A stretch of 64,000 bases of DNA from Streptomyces bottropensis ATCC 25435 (GCF_000383595.1 NZ_KB911581.1:6779519-6843518); one strand, 5' to 3'; shown: positions 48,950-58,095, numbered from the stretch's first letter. Notes: generated by a model from the letters alone, not told the origin. Numbers and translations are program-made.

Positions 48950-49785
48950 GCGCCGTCACCACCGTCTCCACGACCGGTGGGGCCGCCGAGGCCGTTCAGG
49001 CCGACGGCCGCATCGGGCTCCGGGCGCACGCCCGGCACACCGGCGCGCTCGTCCGGCGGAACCTGCTGTGGATCCGCCAGGACCCCGAATCGATGTTCGA
49101 CGCGGTCCTGATGCCGATCGTGTTCACCCTGCTCTTCGTGTACGTCTTCGGCGGCTCCATCGGGCAGGCGCTGGGCGGCGGCCAGGAGCAGTACGTGCAG
49201 TACGTGGTGCCGGGGCTGATGGCGATGATGGGCATGAACATCGCCATGGGCGTCGGCACGGGCTTCAACGAGGACTTCCAGAAGGGCGTCATGGACCGCT
49301 TCCGGTCCCTGCCGATCGGCCGGTCCTCGGTCCTGCTCGCGAAGATCTCCGTCGAGCTGCTGCGCATGCTGGTCGCCACGACCATCCTGCTGACCGTCGG
49401 GGTCCTCATCGGCTTCGACATCACCAGCTGGCCGGGACTGTTCGGCGCGGTCGGCCTGGCCGTCGTCTTCGGATCGTCCCTGATGTGGATCTTCCTGGTG
49501 CTGGGCGTGACGATGAAGAACGCCCAGTCCGTGCAGGCCATGGGCTTCCTGGTGCTGTTCCCGCTGCAGTTCGGGTCGTCGATCTTCGCGCCGACCCAGT
49601 CGATGCCGGGCTGGCTGCAGGTCTTCACCGACTACAACCCGCTGTCGTCCCTGGCGGACGCGGCGCGCGGGCTGATGACCGGCGGCCCCATCGCGCACGA
49701 CCTGCTGGTCACGCTCGGCTGGTCGGTGGGCCTGACGGCGGTGATGGCGCCGATCGCGATCCACAAGTTCAAGACGAAGAGCTGA
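48946..49785 (+). CDS. DrrB-like ABC exporter permease
   Basis: A 279-aa ABC-2-type membrane protein with six helices, beginning after a 35-residue tail. Typical segments are DAVLMPIVFTLLFVYVFGGS, VPGLMAMMGMNIAMG, FQKGVMDRFRSLPIGRSSVL (coupling-helix region) and the W-L-Q-x-F-x-x-Y-N-P-L near the end. With the ATPase upstream it forms a two-component drug exporter. Start ATG overlaps the ATPase stop. A short hairpin (49795-49811) follows. Confidence 0.92.
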   Translation: MSAVTTVSTTGGAAEAVQADGRIGLRAHARHTGALVRRNLLWIRQDPESMFDAVLMPIVFTLLFVYVFGGSIGQALGGGQEQYVQYVVPGLMAMMGMNIAMGVGTGFNEDFQKGVMDRFRSLPIGRSSVLLAKISVELLRMLVATTILLTVGVLIGFDITSWPGLFGAVGLAVVFGSSLMWIFLVLGVTMKNAQSVQAMGFLVLFPLQFGSSIFAPTQSMPGWLQVFTDYNPLSSLADAARGLMTGGPIAHDLLVTLGWSVGLTAVMAPIAIHKFKTKS

Positions 49786-49794
49786 CCCACCGGG

Positions 49795-49811
49795 GCCGCG
49801 GGCCCCGCGGC
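49795..49811. terminator. short hairpin between permease and regulator genes
   Basis: GCCGCGG pairs with CCGCGGC around a 3-nt loop, between the convergent permease and AfsR-like genes. The stem is only 7 bp, so termination strength is doubtful. Confidence 0.45.
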
Positions 49812-49835
49812 GACGACGGAAGGCTTGCACGAGGG

Positions 49836-52800
49836 TCAGACGAGGGCGGCGGCCTCCCGCGGGGTGAGGGCGCCGCCCTCGGCGTACGCCCGCTCGTACG
49901 CGGCGTCGCCCAGCGCCGCCCGCGTCACGGCCTCGGCCCTGGCGCGGGACTCGGCCTCCATCGGGCTGGAGAAGTGGCCGGGCGGCAGCAGCGCGTCGGC
50001 CGCGCCGAGGAGCCGGGCCGCGTCGAGGGCGCGGGCACCGCCGTCGACGCCCGTCAGGGATATGGCCGCGGTCACGAGATGGATGGCGGGCATATGGGGC
50101 GCGACCATCTGGGACAGCCGGTCCAGACTCCGGTCCAGCGCCTCGCGCATCAGCCGCAGCGCCTCCTCGTACTGTCCGTCCATCGTCTCCAGCCAGCCCT
50201 CGACGCCGATGACGAACCCGGCGAAGAGCACGAAGTCCGCGGCGTGGAAGTCTTCGCGCAGCAGGGCGAGCTGCTCGCGGGCCTCGACCGTGCGCCCGCT
50301 GCGGCCGAGCCGGATCGCGAGGAAGAGCCGGGCGGCGGGCACCGCCCCGCCGGCGGCCCGGCGCCCGGCCTCCAACACGTCGAACAGCAATTTCTCGCCG
50401 CGCTCCGCGTCGCCGCTCTCGATGTACACGCTGCCGAGCCGGACGCCGAGCATGCCCAACTGGGCGTTGGCGCCGAGTCGTTCGGCATACTCGATGGCCC
50501 GCTCGAAGTCCGCGGCGGCGAGCTCGAACTCGCCCTTGCGCTCCAGGAACTCGCCGCGCGCCGAGAGCGCCTCGGCGGCGCCCCAGGCGTCCCCGAGCCG
50601 GTCGAAGATCTCCAGCGACTCCTCGGCGTCCGCGGGGGCGTCGCCCGCCCAGTCGGTACGGTTGGCGAGGATGTTGGCCCGCATCTGCAGGGTCTGGCCC
50701 AGTTCCCAGGTGAAGCCGAGGGCGCGGCAGGTGTCGATGTTGGCGTCGAGGATGGCGCGCAGCCGGTCCATGTCGCCGGTCAGCAGGACGGCGTAGAACC
50801 ACATGAAGCCGGGGAAGCGGCAGGTCTGGGGCTGGCCCGGGCGGTAGGTCGCGCTGATGACCCGGAGTTTCTCCTGGCTCTCGGGGGTCTCCCACACTGG
50901 CAGTTCCATGTCCATGCAGGCCAGATGGACGAGATGCACCCCGCGCCGGGCCTCGTCCAGGACGGCGGGACTCATCGGCGGCGGGCGTTCGACCATGCGC
51001 TCCCGCAGGTCCGGGACGGGGCGGGCGGGTGCGGTGAAGGGGTCCGGGCCGAGTTCCTTGACCTGGGCGGACCAGTGCCGGGCCTCGGTCTTCAGGTCAC
51101 GCATCTGCCAGTACCAGCACAGCGAGAGCGTCAGACAGAGCGCCTCCTGCTCGTCCCGCTCGGCGACGGCGTGTCTGAGGGCGGTGCGGATGTTCTCGTA
51201 CTCCAGTTCCAGCAGCTCGATCGCGGCACGCTGGCCGGAGCCGCGCAGCAACGGGTCGGTGGTGCGGACGAGTTCGCGGTAGTACGTGAGGTGCGCCCGT
51301 GCGGCTGCCGGGCGGGTGCCGGTCTCGTCGAGCCGTTCGCCCGCGTACTCGACGACGGTCTCCAGGAGCCGGTAGCGCATCTCGCCGGCCGCGGGAACCG
51401 CCGAAGGGGCCGCCACGACGAGGGACTTGTCCACGAGCGAGCCGAGCGCCTCCAGCGCGGCGGGTCCGCAGACGGCCTCGGCGGCGGCCAGGTCGCAGCC
51501 GCCGGCGAACACCGACAGCCGCCGCAGGACGTACCGTTCGTCCTCGTCGAGCAGCTCCCAGGACCAGTCGACGACCGCGCGTAGGGTCTGCTGCCGGGGC
51601 AGGACGGTACGGCTGCCCGAGGTGAGCAGCCGGAAGCGGTCGTCGAGGCGGTCGGCGATCTGGCGGGGCGTCAGCATGCGCAGCCGGGCCGCCGCCAGCT
51701 CGATGGCGAGGGGCAGTCCGTCGAGGCGGCGGCAGATCTCGGCGGCCGCCTCCGGGTCGGCGGCGACGGTGAAACCGGGCCGGGCGGCCGCCCCCCGGTC
51801 GGCCAGCAGGCGCAGCGCGTGGGGCTCCGTCAGCGGCTCCACCGGGCGCAGCAACTCCCCCGGTACGCCGAGGGGTTCGCGGCTGGTGGCGAGGACGGTC
51901 AGCGTCGGGCAGCGCTGGAGGAGCTGGTCGACGAGATGGGCGGCGGCGTCCACGACGTGTTCGCAGTTGTCGAGAATCAGCAGCATGCGGCGCCCGGCGC
52001 AGTGTTCGGCGAGGCGGGCCAGCGGGTCGTCCTTGCGGTCCGCCGCGACGCGCATCTCCTCGGCGCGGGCGCCGCGCAGGACGGTCTCGCGCGCGCCGAG
52101 GGCGGTGAGGACGGTCTCCGGAACGTTCGCGGGGTCGTCCACGGGGGCGAGTTCGGCGAGCCAGACGCCGTCCGGCATGGCCTCGGCGACCGCCTCGCCG
52201 GCCTCCTGGGAGAGGCGGGTCTTGCCCGCGCCGCCGGGGCCGAGAAGGGTGACGAGGCGGGTGCTGGTGAGGTCGTGGCGGATGGTGTCGATGTCGGTGT
52301 CCCGGCCGACGAACGAGGTGAGACGGGCGCGGAGATTGCCGGGGGCGCGGGTGGGGTGGGGGTGCGGCGCGGGCCGGTCGCGCGGTTCCCCGCGCCCCTG
52401 ACGGGGCGCTGGTTCGTCCGCTCGCAGGAGTTCCGCGTGCAGTCTGCCGAGTGCCGGGCCCGGGCTCGTGCCCAGGCGGGCCGACAGGAGGCGGCGTACC
52501 TCCTCGTAGGCCGCCAGGGCCTGTGCCGTGCGGCCGGTGTCCCGCAGGGCCTGGAGGCGGAGGAACTGGAGGGGTTCGTCGAGGGGGTGGGTGTCGCAGA
52601 GGGCTGTGAGGTCCGGGAGTGCGGAGTCGGCGCGGCCGAGGGCGAGAGCGGCGGTGAGGCGGGTGCGGTGGGCGTCGAGGCGGCGGGTCTCCCAGCGGGC
52701 GGCCTCGGCGGCGCGGTCGGGGAGGTCGGCCAGCGGCGGGCCCTGCCAGAGGGCCAGCGCGTCGTCGAGGACGTCGGCGGCCTTGGCCGGATCGCCGTCG

Positions 52801-53144
52801 GCGAGCGCGCGGGCGCCCTCCTGCGCGAGACGTTCGAAGCGGTGCAGGTCGATGTCGTCCCGTGTCGCCGCGAGGCGGTAGCCGCCGTTCAGTGAGGCGA
52901 TCGCGCCCGGGCCAAGGGCCCTGCGCAGCCGGCCGACCAGCGCCTGCAGCGCGGCCGGCGCGTCGGCGGGCGGATCGTCGGCCCACACCTCGTCGACGAG
53001 GGTGGCCGCGGGCATCGTACGGCCCTGGCGCAGCGCGAGCACGGTCAGCAGGGCGCGCAGCCGGGCGCCCCCGACGGGGACGGGGGTGCCGTCGGGCTGC
53101 AGTGCCTGGGTGGTGCCGAGGATGCGGTAGCGCACAGGGTCCAT
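49836..53144 (-). CDS. AfsR-like regulator: BTAD, NB-ARC and TPR domains
   Basis: A 1102-aa regulator. Residues 1-95 are an OmpR-type DNA-binding domain of the SARP kind (VRYRILGTTQALQPDGTPV; VDEVWADDPP; RLRRALGPGAIASLNGGYRL). Residues 96-240 are the BTAD helical domain (DLHRFERLAQEGARALADGD). Residues about 270-560 are an NB-ARC ATPase with Walker A LLGPGGAGKTRLS and Walker B MLLILDNCEHV. The rest is TPR-like helices ending with a TPREAAAL segment. Such proteins switch on secondary-metabolite genes. The linker around residues 245-260 (PAPRQGRGEPRDRPAPHP) is encoded by a copy of the dispersed repeat. Target genes are unknown; the adjacent DrrAB-like exporter is convergent. Confidence 0.9.
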   Translation of the reverse strand: MDPVRYRILGTTQALQPDGTPVPVGGARLRALLTVLALRQGRTMPAATLVDEVWADDPPADAPAALQALVGRLRRALGPGAIASLNGGYRLAATRDDIDLHRFERLAQEGARALADGDPAKAADVLDDALALWQGPPLADLPDRAAEAARWETRRLDAHRTRLTAALALGRADSALPDLTALCDTHPLDEPLQFLRLQALRDTGRTAQALAAYEEVRRLLSARLGTSPGPALGRLHAELLRADEPAPRQGRGEPRDRPAPHPHPTRAPGNLRARLTSFVGRDTDIDTIRHDLTSTRLVTLLGPGGAGKTRLSQEAGEAVAEAMPDGVWLAELAPVDDPANVPETVLTALGARETVLRGARAEEMRVAADRKDDPLARLAEHCAGRRMLLILDNCEHVVDAAAHLVDQLLQRCPTLTVLATSREPLGVPGELLRPVEPLTEPHALRLLADRGAAARPGFTVAADPEAAAEICRRLDGLPLAIELAAARLRMLTPRQIADRLDDRFRLLTSGSRTVLPRQQTLRAVVDWSWELLDEDERYVLRRLSVFAGGCDLAAAEAVCGPAALEALGSLVDKSLVVAAPSAVPAAGEMRYRLLETVVEYAGERLDETGTRPAAARAHLTYYRELVRTTDPLLRGSGQRAAIELLELEYENIRTALRHAVAERDEQEALCLTLSLCWYWQMRDLKTEARHWSAQVKELGPDPFTAPARPVPDLRERMVERPPPMSPAVLDEARRGVHLVHLACMDMELPVWETPESQEKLRVISATYRPGQPQTCRFPGFMWFYAVLLTGDMDRLRAILDANIDTCRALGFTWELGQTLQMRANILANRTDWAGDAPADAEESLEIFDRLGDAWGAAEALSARGEFLERKGEFELAAADFERAIEYAERLGANAQLGMLGVRLGSVYIESGDAERGEKLLFDVLEAGRRAAGGAVPAARLFLAIRLGRSGRTVEAREQLALLREDFHAADFVLFAGFVIGVEGWLETMDGQYEEALRLMREALDRSLDRLSQMVAPHMPAIHLVTAAISLTGVDGGARALDAARLLGAADALLPPGHFSSPMEAESRARAEAVTRAALGDAAYERAYAEGGALTPREAAALV
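52366..52412 (-). repeat. dispersed repeat copy 4, inside AfsR-like gene
   Basis: The plus strand reads GGTCGCGCGGTTCCCCGCGC then CCCTGACGGGGCGC, the reverse orientation of copies 1-3. It encodes the BTAD/NB-ARC linker in frame and keeps the reading frame open. Confidence 0.75.
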
Positions 53145-53344
53145 TGTCTCTGTCGGTGGTCGCTGTCAAAGCCGGGTCCGGGTGTCCGGTGCATCGAGTC
53201 GGACGCTCCCGCGCCACCGTCGACCGTGCGTCCCCACCTTCCTAGGAACCGGGAGGGGATCGCGAGACGTTTTCGGCGTGCGGCCGGTACCGTCGGGCAG
53301 GCCGTTCGAGTGATCGATTGTCCGCCGCGAGTCCTAGGAGCCCC

Positions 53345-54145
53345 ATGACCACCGCCGCGTCCCGCCGGAGCGACCGGAGGATCAGCCCCGTCTTCATGGG
53401 GATCGTGGCCGTCATGGCGGTCACCGGATGGGCCACGTGGACCGGGTTCGCCGAGCAGCCCGGTCTGGCCGTCTTCCTGTTCGTGACCTCGGCGTGGGTC
53501 GTCTCACTGTGTCTGCACGAGTACGCGCACGCCCGTACCGCGCTGCACAGCGGTGACATCTCCATCGGCGCCAAGGGCTATCTCACCCTCAATCCGCTGA
53601 AGTACACCCATGCCCTGCTCAGCATCGTGCTGCCGGTGGTCTTCGTGATCATGGGTGGGATCGGTCTGCCCGGTGGCGCGGTGTTCATCGAGCGGGGCCG
53701 TATCCAGGGCCGTTGGAAGCACAGTCTGATCTCGGCGGCGGGTCCGCTGACGAACGTCGCGTTCGCGGCCGTCTGCACCGCGCCCTTCTGGCTGGGGGTC
53801 ACGGACGGTGTGCCGAAGGCGTTCCTCTTCGCCCTCGCCTTCCTCGCGATGCTCCAGGTCACGGCCGCGATCCTGAACTTCCTGCCGGTGCCCGGCCTGG
53901 ACGGCTACGGCGTCGTCGAGCCCTGGCTGTCGTACAAGATCCGCCGCCAGGTGGAGCCGCTGGCGCCCTTCGGGCTGCTGCTGGTGTTCGCGGTCCTGTG
54001 GATCCCGGCGGTGAACGGGGTGTTCTGGGACGTCATCGACGCGTTCATGCGGGGCCTCGGGATCGAGGACCAGCTCTCCGACTGCGGCTACTGGCTCTAC
54101 CGCTTCTGGCGCGCGGACAGCGACGTCTGCCTCACCGGGATGTGA
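53345..54145 (+). CDS. site-2-protease-like metallopeptidase (M50)
   Basis: A 266-aa membrane protein; GGAG lies 4-5 nt before ATG 53345. The zinc motif H58-E59-Y-A-H62 (SLCLHEYAHARTAL) sits in an early transmembrane helix. The second ligand motif NFLPVPGLDGYG lies about 120 residues later. Compared with RseP the PDZ domain is missing, and the group resembles small SpoIVFB/S2P-like peptidases that cut membrane-bound regulators or remnants. The substrate is unknown. It is divergent from the AfsR-like gene with 200 nt between. Confidence 0.88.
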   Translation: MTTAASRRSDRRISPVFMGIVAVMAVTGWATWTGFAEQPGLAVFLFVTSAWVVSLCLHEYAHARTALHSGDISIGAKGYLTLNPLKYTHALLSIVLPVVFVIMGGIGLPGGAVFIERGRIQGRWKHSLISAAGPLTNVAFAAVCTAPFWLGVTDGVPKAFLFALAFLAMLQVTAAILNFLPVPGLDGYGVVEPWLSYKIRRQVEPLAPFGLLLVFAVLWIPAVNGVFWDVIDAFMRGLGIEDQLSDCGYWLYRFWRADSDVCLTGM

Positions 54146-54169
54146 GGGATGTGGGGCAGGGCCCCGAAC

Positions 54170-54349
54170 TCAGCGGGCGGCGGACCGCTCCAGCTTCGCC
54201 TTGCGCGCGTAGTACCAGGTCATGTTGGAGGACAGGCCGGCCATCAGCACCCACACCACGCCCAGCCAGCTGCCCCGGCTGAAGGAGACCACGGCCGCGG
54301 TGATCGCGAGGAGACAGACGACGAGCGCGTAGACGGCGAGGCGGGGCAT
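54170..54349 (-). CDS. small two-helix membrane protein (59 aa)
   Basis: A 59-aa minus-strand frame starting MPRLAVYALVVCLLAITAAV. TM1 runs to about residue 22, a short loop SRGSWLG follows, then TM2 (VVWVLMAGLSSNMTWYY) and a basic tail ARKAKLERSAAR. The composition, both helices and positive-inside tail support a real protein although I do not recognise a family. It is convergent with the site-2 protease gene, 24 nt apart. Confidence 0.7.
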   Translation of the reverse strand: MPRLAVYALVVCLLAITAAVVSFSRGSWLGVVWVLMAGLSSNMTWYYARKAKLERSAAR

Positions 54350-54458
54350 GGGGGTCGGCTCCTGACAGGGCGGTCGGTTCGGACGAGGTGGTAGCGCGTC
54401 CAGTGTCCCCCATGCCCGCCGGCGTGCGTGCCTCGCCCGCGGGCCGGCCGCGCCCCGG

Positions 54459-55187
54459 CTACACGTCCGTCAGGCGGATGCCCGCGTGGGCCTTGTAGCG
54501 GCGGTTCACGGAGATGAGGTTCGCGACCAGGGACTCGACCTGGTGGGCGTTGCGCAGCCGGCCCGCGAAGATGCCCCGCATGCCGGGGATTCGGCCGGCC
54601 AGCGCCTGCACGATCTCGACGTCGGCCCGCTCCTCGCCGAGGACCATCACGTCCGTGTCGATCTCCTCGATCTCCGGGTCTTCGAGGAGGACGGCGGAGA
54701 GGTGGTGGAAGGCGGCGGTGACGCGCGAGTGAGGCAGCAGGGCGGCGGCCTGCTCGGCGGCGCTGCCCTCCTCCGGCTTCAGCGCGAAGGCGCCCTTCTT
54801 GTCGAAGCCGAGCGGGTTGACGCAGTCGACGACGAGCTTGCCGGTCAGCTCCTCGCGCAGCGACGCGAGGGTCTTGCCGTGGCCGTCCCACGGTACGGCG
54901 ACGATCACGATGTCGCTGCGGCGGGCGGTCTCGGCGTTGTCGGCGCCCTCGACGCCGTGTCCCAGCTCCTCGGCGACGCCCTGGGCGCGGTCGGCGGCCC
55001 GCGACCCGATGATCACCTTCTGGCCGGCCTTGGCGAGGCGGTACGCGAGGCCCTTGCCCTGCGGCCCGGTGCCGCCGAGCACGCCGACGACGAGCCCCGA
55101 CACGTCCGGCAGGTCCCAGGGGTCCTTGGCCGGGGCCTTCGCGGGGACCTGCGCGGGGGGCTGCTGTGCACTGTCAGTAGAGGTCAT
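54459..55187 (-). CDS. npdG: F420H2:NADP oxidoreductase
   Basis: A 242-aa enzyme that moves hydride between coenzyme F420 and NADP. A 30-residue Ala/Pro-rich leader precedes the Rossmann motif VGVLGGTGPQGKGLAYRLA, then IIGSRAADRAQGVAEEL (NADPH phosphate-binding Arg) and VIVAVPWDG. DCVNPLGFDKKGAFAL and ISVNRRYKAHAGIRLTDV complete the family pattern. The symbol follows the family name. F420 enzymes are usual in actinomycetes. The sialidase gene lies 37 nt downstream in the same direction, so they may be co-transcribed. Confidence 0.92.
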   Translation of the reverse strand: MTSTDSAQQPPAQVPAKAPAKDPWDLPDVSGLVVGVLGGTGPQGKGLAYRLAKAGQKVIIGSRAADRAQGVAEELGHGVEGADNAETARRSDIVIVAVPWDGHGKTLASLREELTGKLVVDCVNPLGFDKKGAFALKPEEGSAAEQAAALLPHSRVTAAFHHLSAVLLEDPEIEEIDTDVMVLGEERADVEIVQALAGRIPGMRGIFAGRLRNAHQVESLVANLISVNRRYKAHAGIRLTDV

Positions 55188-55224
55188 GGGCCGACTTTAC
55201 GTGCGTGTCCGTCGCGGCCGGCGG

Positions 55225-56313
55225 TCAGGTGAGCGCGGTCACGGGGACCCGGCGGAAGGTGATCGTCTCGTACGCGCCGAAGTCGCCCGTCTCGTAGAGC
55301 AGACCGACCGTGTCCCGGTCGACGCGTACGAGGTCGCTGTACGCGGCGGGCAGCCCGTCGACGGTGTGGACGGGGCGCCAGGTGACGCCGTGGTCGGTGC
55401 TGGCGCGGACGGTCATCAGGGCGCGGAAGCCGGGGTCGGCCGGGCCGGAGTAGAGGAGCAGGTCGGGGTCGCGGAGCTGGAGGACGCTGCCCTCGACGAC
55501 CGGGCCGACGAGGCCCGCCTGCGGGCGGAAGGGCCTGACCAGGCTCTCGCCGCCGTCGGTGGAGTGGGCGTCGGCGCGGGTGCCGGGGGCCGGGGAGTCG
55601 TTGCGGGTGTTGAAGTAGACGCGGCCGTCGGGGAGTTCGGTGGCGGTGGTCTCGTTGGCGTTGACGTAGCCGTCGGTGTTGTCGTCGACGTAGCCGATGC
55701 GCCAGGTGGCGCCCGCGTCGTCGCTCAGCAGGCAGTGCCCGCCGTTGTACCTGCCCTCCGTGCCGTCGTCCGCCCCGGCGGGCGGGAGGGAGTGGTTGGC
55801 GGGGACGACGACGCGGCCGGTGGAGAGCTGGAGGGCGTGGCCGGGGGTGGTGGCGTACCAGCGCCACTCGGGCTTCTTGGTCTGCCCGGTGATCTCCCTG
55901 GGGGCGGACCAGGTCGCCCCCTCGTCGTCGCTGTGCCGCACCCACACCCTGCGCCCGTCCGCCGCGCTCACGGTGCCGCGGCGGATGGCGTCCTCGGTGG
56001 CGTGGGCGGCGTTGCGGACGTGGACCAGCAGGATCCTGCCGGTGTCGAGGACGACGGGAGCGGGGTTGCCCGCGAGGGCGTCGCCGTTCTCCGCGACGAC
56101 CTTCGGCGGGCCCCAGGTCCGGCCGCCGTCCGTCGACCGCTTCACCACGATGTCGATGTTCCCGAAGTCCTCCCGCCCACCGACCCGCCCCTCGCAGAAG
56201 GCGAGCAGATCACCGGACCGGGTGCGCACGACCGCCGGGATCCGAAAACTGGCGTACCCCTCACGGCCGGCGCGGAAGGGGATGCTGCTCTCGGGCGTCG
56301 GAATCGAGGTCAC
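55225..56313 (-). CDS. exo-alpha-sialidase (GH33)
   Basis: A 362-aa protein starting at GTG 56313 with CAGGAG 5 nt upstream. The R-I-P motif is ASFRIPAVVRTRSG, and five Asp boxes follow (STDGGRTWG, SDDEGATWS, SDDAGATWR, STDGGESL, STDHGVTWR). The catalytic acid, nucleophile Tyr and Arg triad lie in a six-bladed propeller; the segments match bacterial GH33 enzymes that release sialic acid. No signal peptide is visible from this start, which is unusual for a sialidase: it may be intracellular or exported another way. Promoter elements were not recognised. Confidence 0.85.
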   Translation of the reverse strand: MTSIPTPESSIPFRAGREGYASFRIPAVVRTRSGDLLAFCEGRVGGREDFGNIDIVVKRSTDGGRTWGPPKVVAENGDALAGNPAPVVLDTGRILLVHVRNAAHATEDAIRRGTVSAADGRRVWVRHSDDEGATWSAPREITGQTKKPEWRWYATTPGHALQLSTGRVVVPANHSLPPAGADDGTEGRYNGGHCLLSDDAGATWRIGYVDDNTDGYVNANETTATELPDGRVYFNTRNDSPAPGTRADAHSTDGGESLVRPFRPQAGLVGPVVEGSVLQLRDPDLLLYSGPADPGFRALMTVRASTDHGVTWRPVHTVDGLPAAYSDLVRVDRDTVGLLYETGDFGAYETITFRRVPVTALT

Positions 56314-56939
56314 GGGGACTCCTGAGGTGGAGGCGGGGGGGCGGTCGCGCCGCGCTGACGCGGCGTGTGTGCCCGGCGCGGACCAACTCGCGGTGAACTC
56401 CGGGTCACGAGTGGTCGGCCGCCGGTGGGGCGCCCGGCGGCGGGGGCCGTGACCGTCGAAAAGCGGTTGCCGCGGGAGCACGCGGTGCGGTTGCGGGAGC
56501 GGCGGGCGGCCTCACCGGCCGGCGCGCCCGCCCCTTCCCGGCCGACCGGTACCGGGTACGGGCCTCCCGCCGGAGCCTCGGTCCCGCGCGTCGCGCCGCC
56601 CCGCGAGGACGATCACCTCGTGCGACGCGGCCGCGACTCGCGTCTGCACCGGCGGCACCGCTCGCCGCACCGCTCCTGACCGCCAGGCGGTCGGGCGCGG
56701 ACCAACCGCGGAGGGCACGGCGCCGTGGGCCACCGCCTGTCGCGGCTCCGGCGGCCGTCCGCGCCCGACCGCCCCCGACCGCCGAGCGGTGGGGGCTGCA
56801 CGGGCGGTCCCCCGCAGGGCGTGCGGCCCGGTCGGCGGATGTCGTCGTGCTCGCCGGCCGCGCCGGTCTCCCGCCGGAGAGCCGCACCTACCGGCCGCCT
56901 GTCATGGGCGGCGGGGCCGCCCCGAGCCGCCGGGGACGG
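56314..56939. other. 626-nt GC-rich stretch without a supported gene
   Basis: Six frames give only Arg/Pro/Ala-rich low-quality readings with no recognised family, ribosome site or helix pattern. Short GC-rich inverted repeats are present but none with a terminator shape. The region may be decayed sequence or long regulatory DNA. Confidence 0.4.
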
Positions 56940-57170
56940 TCAGTCGGTGTTCGAGTCCGTCGCGGGGGTGTCGTGCCAGCGGGGATCGTTCTCCCACTCC
57001 GCGTTGCGTTCCTGGGCCGTCTCCATGGCCCGGGTGGCTTCCTGGCGGGAGGCGTAGGGGCCCATGCGGTCCTTGCCGGGGCAGTCGGGGCCCTCTTCGA
57101 CCTTCTTGTGCTCCAGGCAGTAGAACCATTCGCCGGGCTTGCCGGCCGTACGCCGTTTGAACAGGGGCAT
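56940..57170 (-). CDS. small conserved hydrophilic protein (76 aa)
   Basis: A 76-aa protein starting MPLFKRRTAGKPGEWFYCLE. It has two Cys (C18, C30), the basic block HKKVEEGPDCPGKDRMGPYAS, then an acidic helix QEATRAMETAQERNAEWEN. The set is characteristic of a short actinomycete family I recognise by pattern but cannot name. It has no membrane segment. It lies 67 nt divergent from map. Confidence 0.7.
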   Translation of the reverse strand: MPLFKRRTAGKPGEWFYCLEHKKVEEGPDCPGKDRMGPYASRQEATRAMETAQERNAEWENDPRWHDTPATDSNTD

Positions 57171-57224
57171 GACCTGAGTTCCCTTCACCAGTCGTCTCCG
57201 ACATGGTCCCCCACCACCGCTGGT

Positions 57225-57230
57225 TAAACT
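57225..57230 (+). promoter_or_regulatory. candidate -10 box for leaderless map mRNA
   Basis: TAAACT ends 7 nt before the map ATG and no ribosome site is present. Confidence 0.5.
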
Positions 57231-57237
57231 CGCTGGC

Positions 57238-58095
57238 ATGTCTGGCCAGTCGCTGCTCGCACCGGGGAAGCTCTCCCCCACCCGTACCGTCCCGGGAAAC
57301 ATCCGCCGACCCGAGTACGTGGGCAAGCCCGCCCCGACTCCGTACACCGGGCCGGAGGTGCAGACGCCCGAGACCATCGAGGCGATGCGGATCGCCGGCC
57401 GGATCGCGGCGCGGGCGATGGCCGAGGCGGCCAAGCACATCGCCCCCGGCGTCACCACGGACGAGCTGGACCGGGTCGCGCACGAGTACATGTGCGACCA
57501 CGGTGCCTACCCGTCGACGCTCGGCTACCGGGGCTTCCCGAAGTCGCTGTGCACCTCGGTCAACGAGGTCATCTGCCACGGCATCCCCGACTCGACCGTG
57601 CTGCGCGACGGCGACATCGTCAACCTGGACGTGACGGCGTACATCGGCGGCGTGCACGGCGACAACAACGCCACCTACCTGGTGGGGGACGTGGACGACG
57701 AGTCGCGTCTGCTCGTCGAGCGGACCGAGGAGTCCCTCGCCCGTGCCATCAAGGCCGTCAGGCCGGGGCGCCAGATCAACATCATCGGGCGGGTCATCGA
57801 GTCCTACGCGAAGCGGTTCGGGTACGGGGTCGTGCGGGACTTCACCGGGCACGGGATCAACTCGTCGTTCCACTCCGGCCTGATCGTCCCGCACTACGAC
57901 TCCCCGCACGCCACCACGGTGATCCAGACCGGGATGACGTTCACCATCGAGCCGATGCTGACGCTCGGGTCGTACGACTACGACATGTGGGACGACGGCT
58001 GGACGGTCGTCACCAAGGACCGCAGGCGCACCGCCCAGTTCGAGCACACGCTGGTGGTGACGGAGACGGGCGCGGAGATCCTCACGCTGCCGTAG
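57238..58095 (+). CDS. map: methionine aminopeptidase type I
   Basis: A 285-aa enzyme that removes the initiator Met from nascent proteins. It has an N-terminal extension of about 40 residues typical of actinobacterial MetAP1 (MSGQSLLAPGKLSPTR). The pita-bread fold with five metal ligands is visible: CHGIPDSTVLRDGDIVNLDV (Asp), HGDNNATYLVG (Asp), RDFTGHGINSSFH (His), TIEPML (Glu) and RRTAQFEHTLVV (Glu). It is a second or sole copy; others cannot be judged here. A terminator follows. Confidence 0.95.
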   Translation: MSGQSLLAPGKLSPTRTVPGNIRRPEYVGKPAPTPYTGPEVQTPETIEAMRIAGRIAARAMAEAAKHIAPGVTTDELDRVAHEYMCDHGAYPSTLGYRGFPKSLCTSVNEVICHGIPDSTVLRDGDIVNLDVTAYIGGVHGDNNATYLVGDVDDESRLLVERTEESLARAIKAVRPGRQINIIGRVIESYAKRFGYGVVRDFTGHGINSSFHSGLIVPHYDSPHATTVIQTGMTFTIEPMLTLGSYDYDMWDDGWTVVTKDRRRTAQFEHTLVVTETGAEILTLP

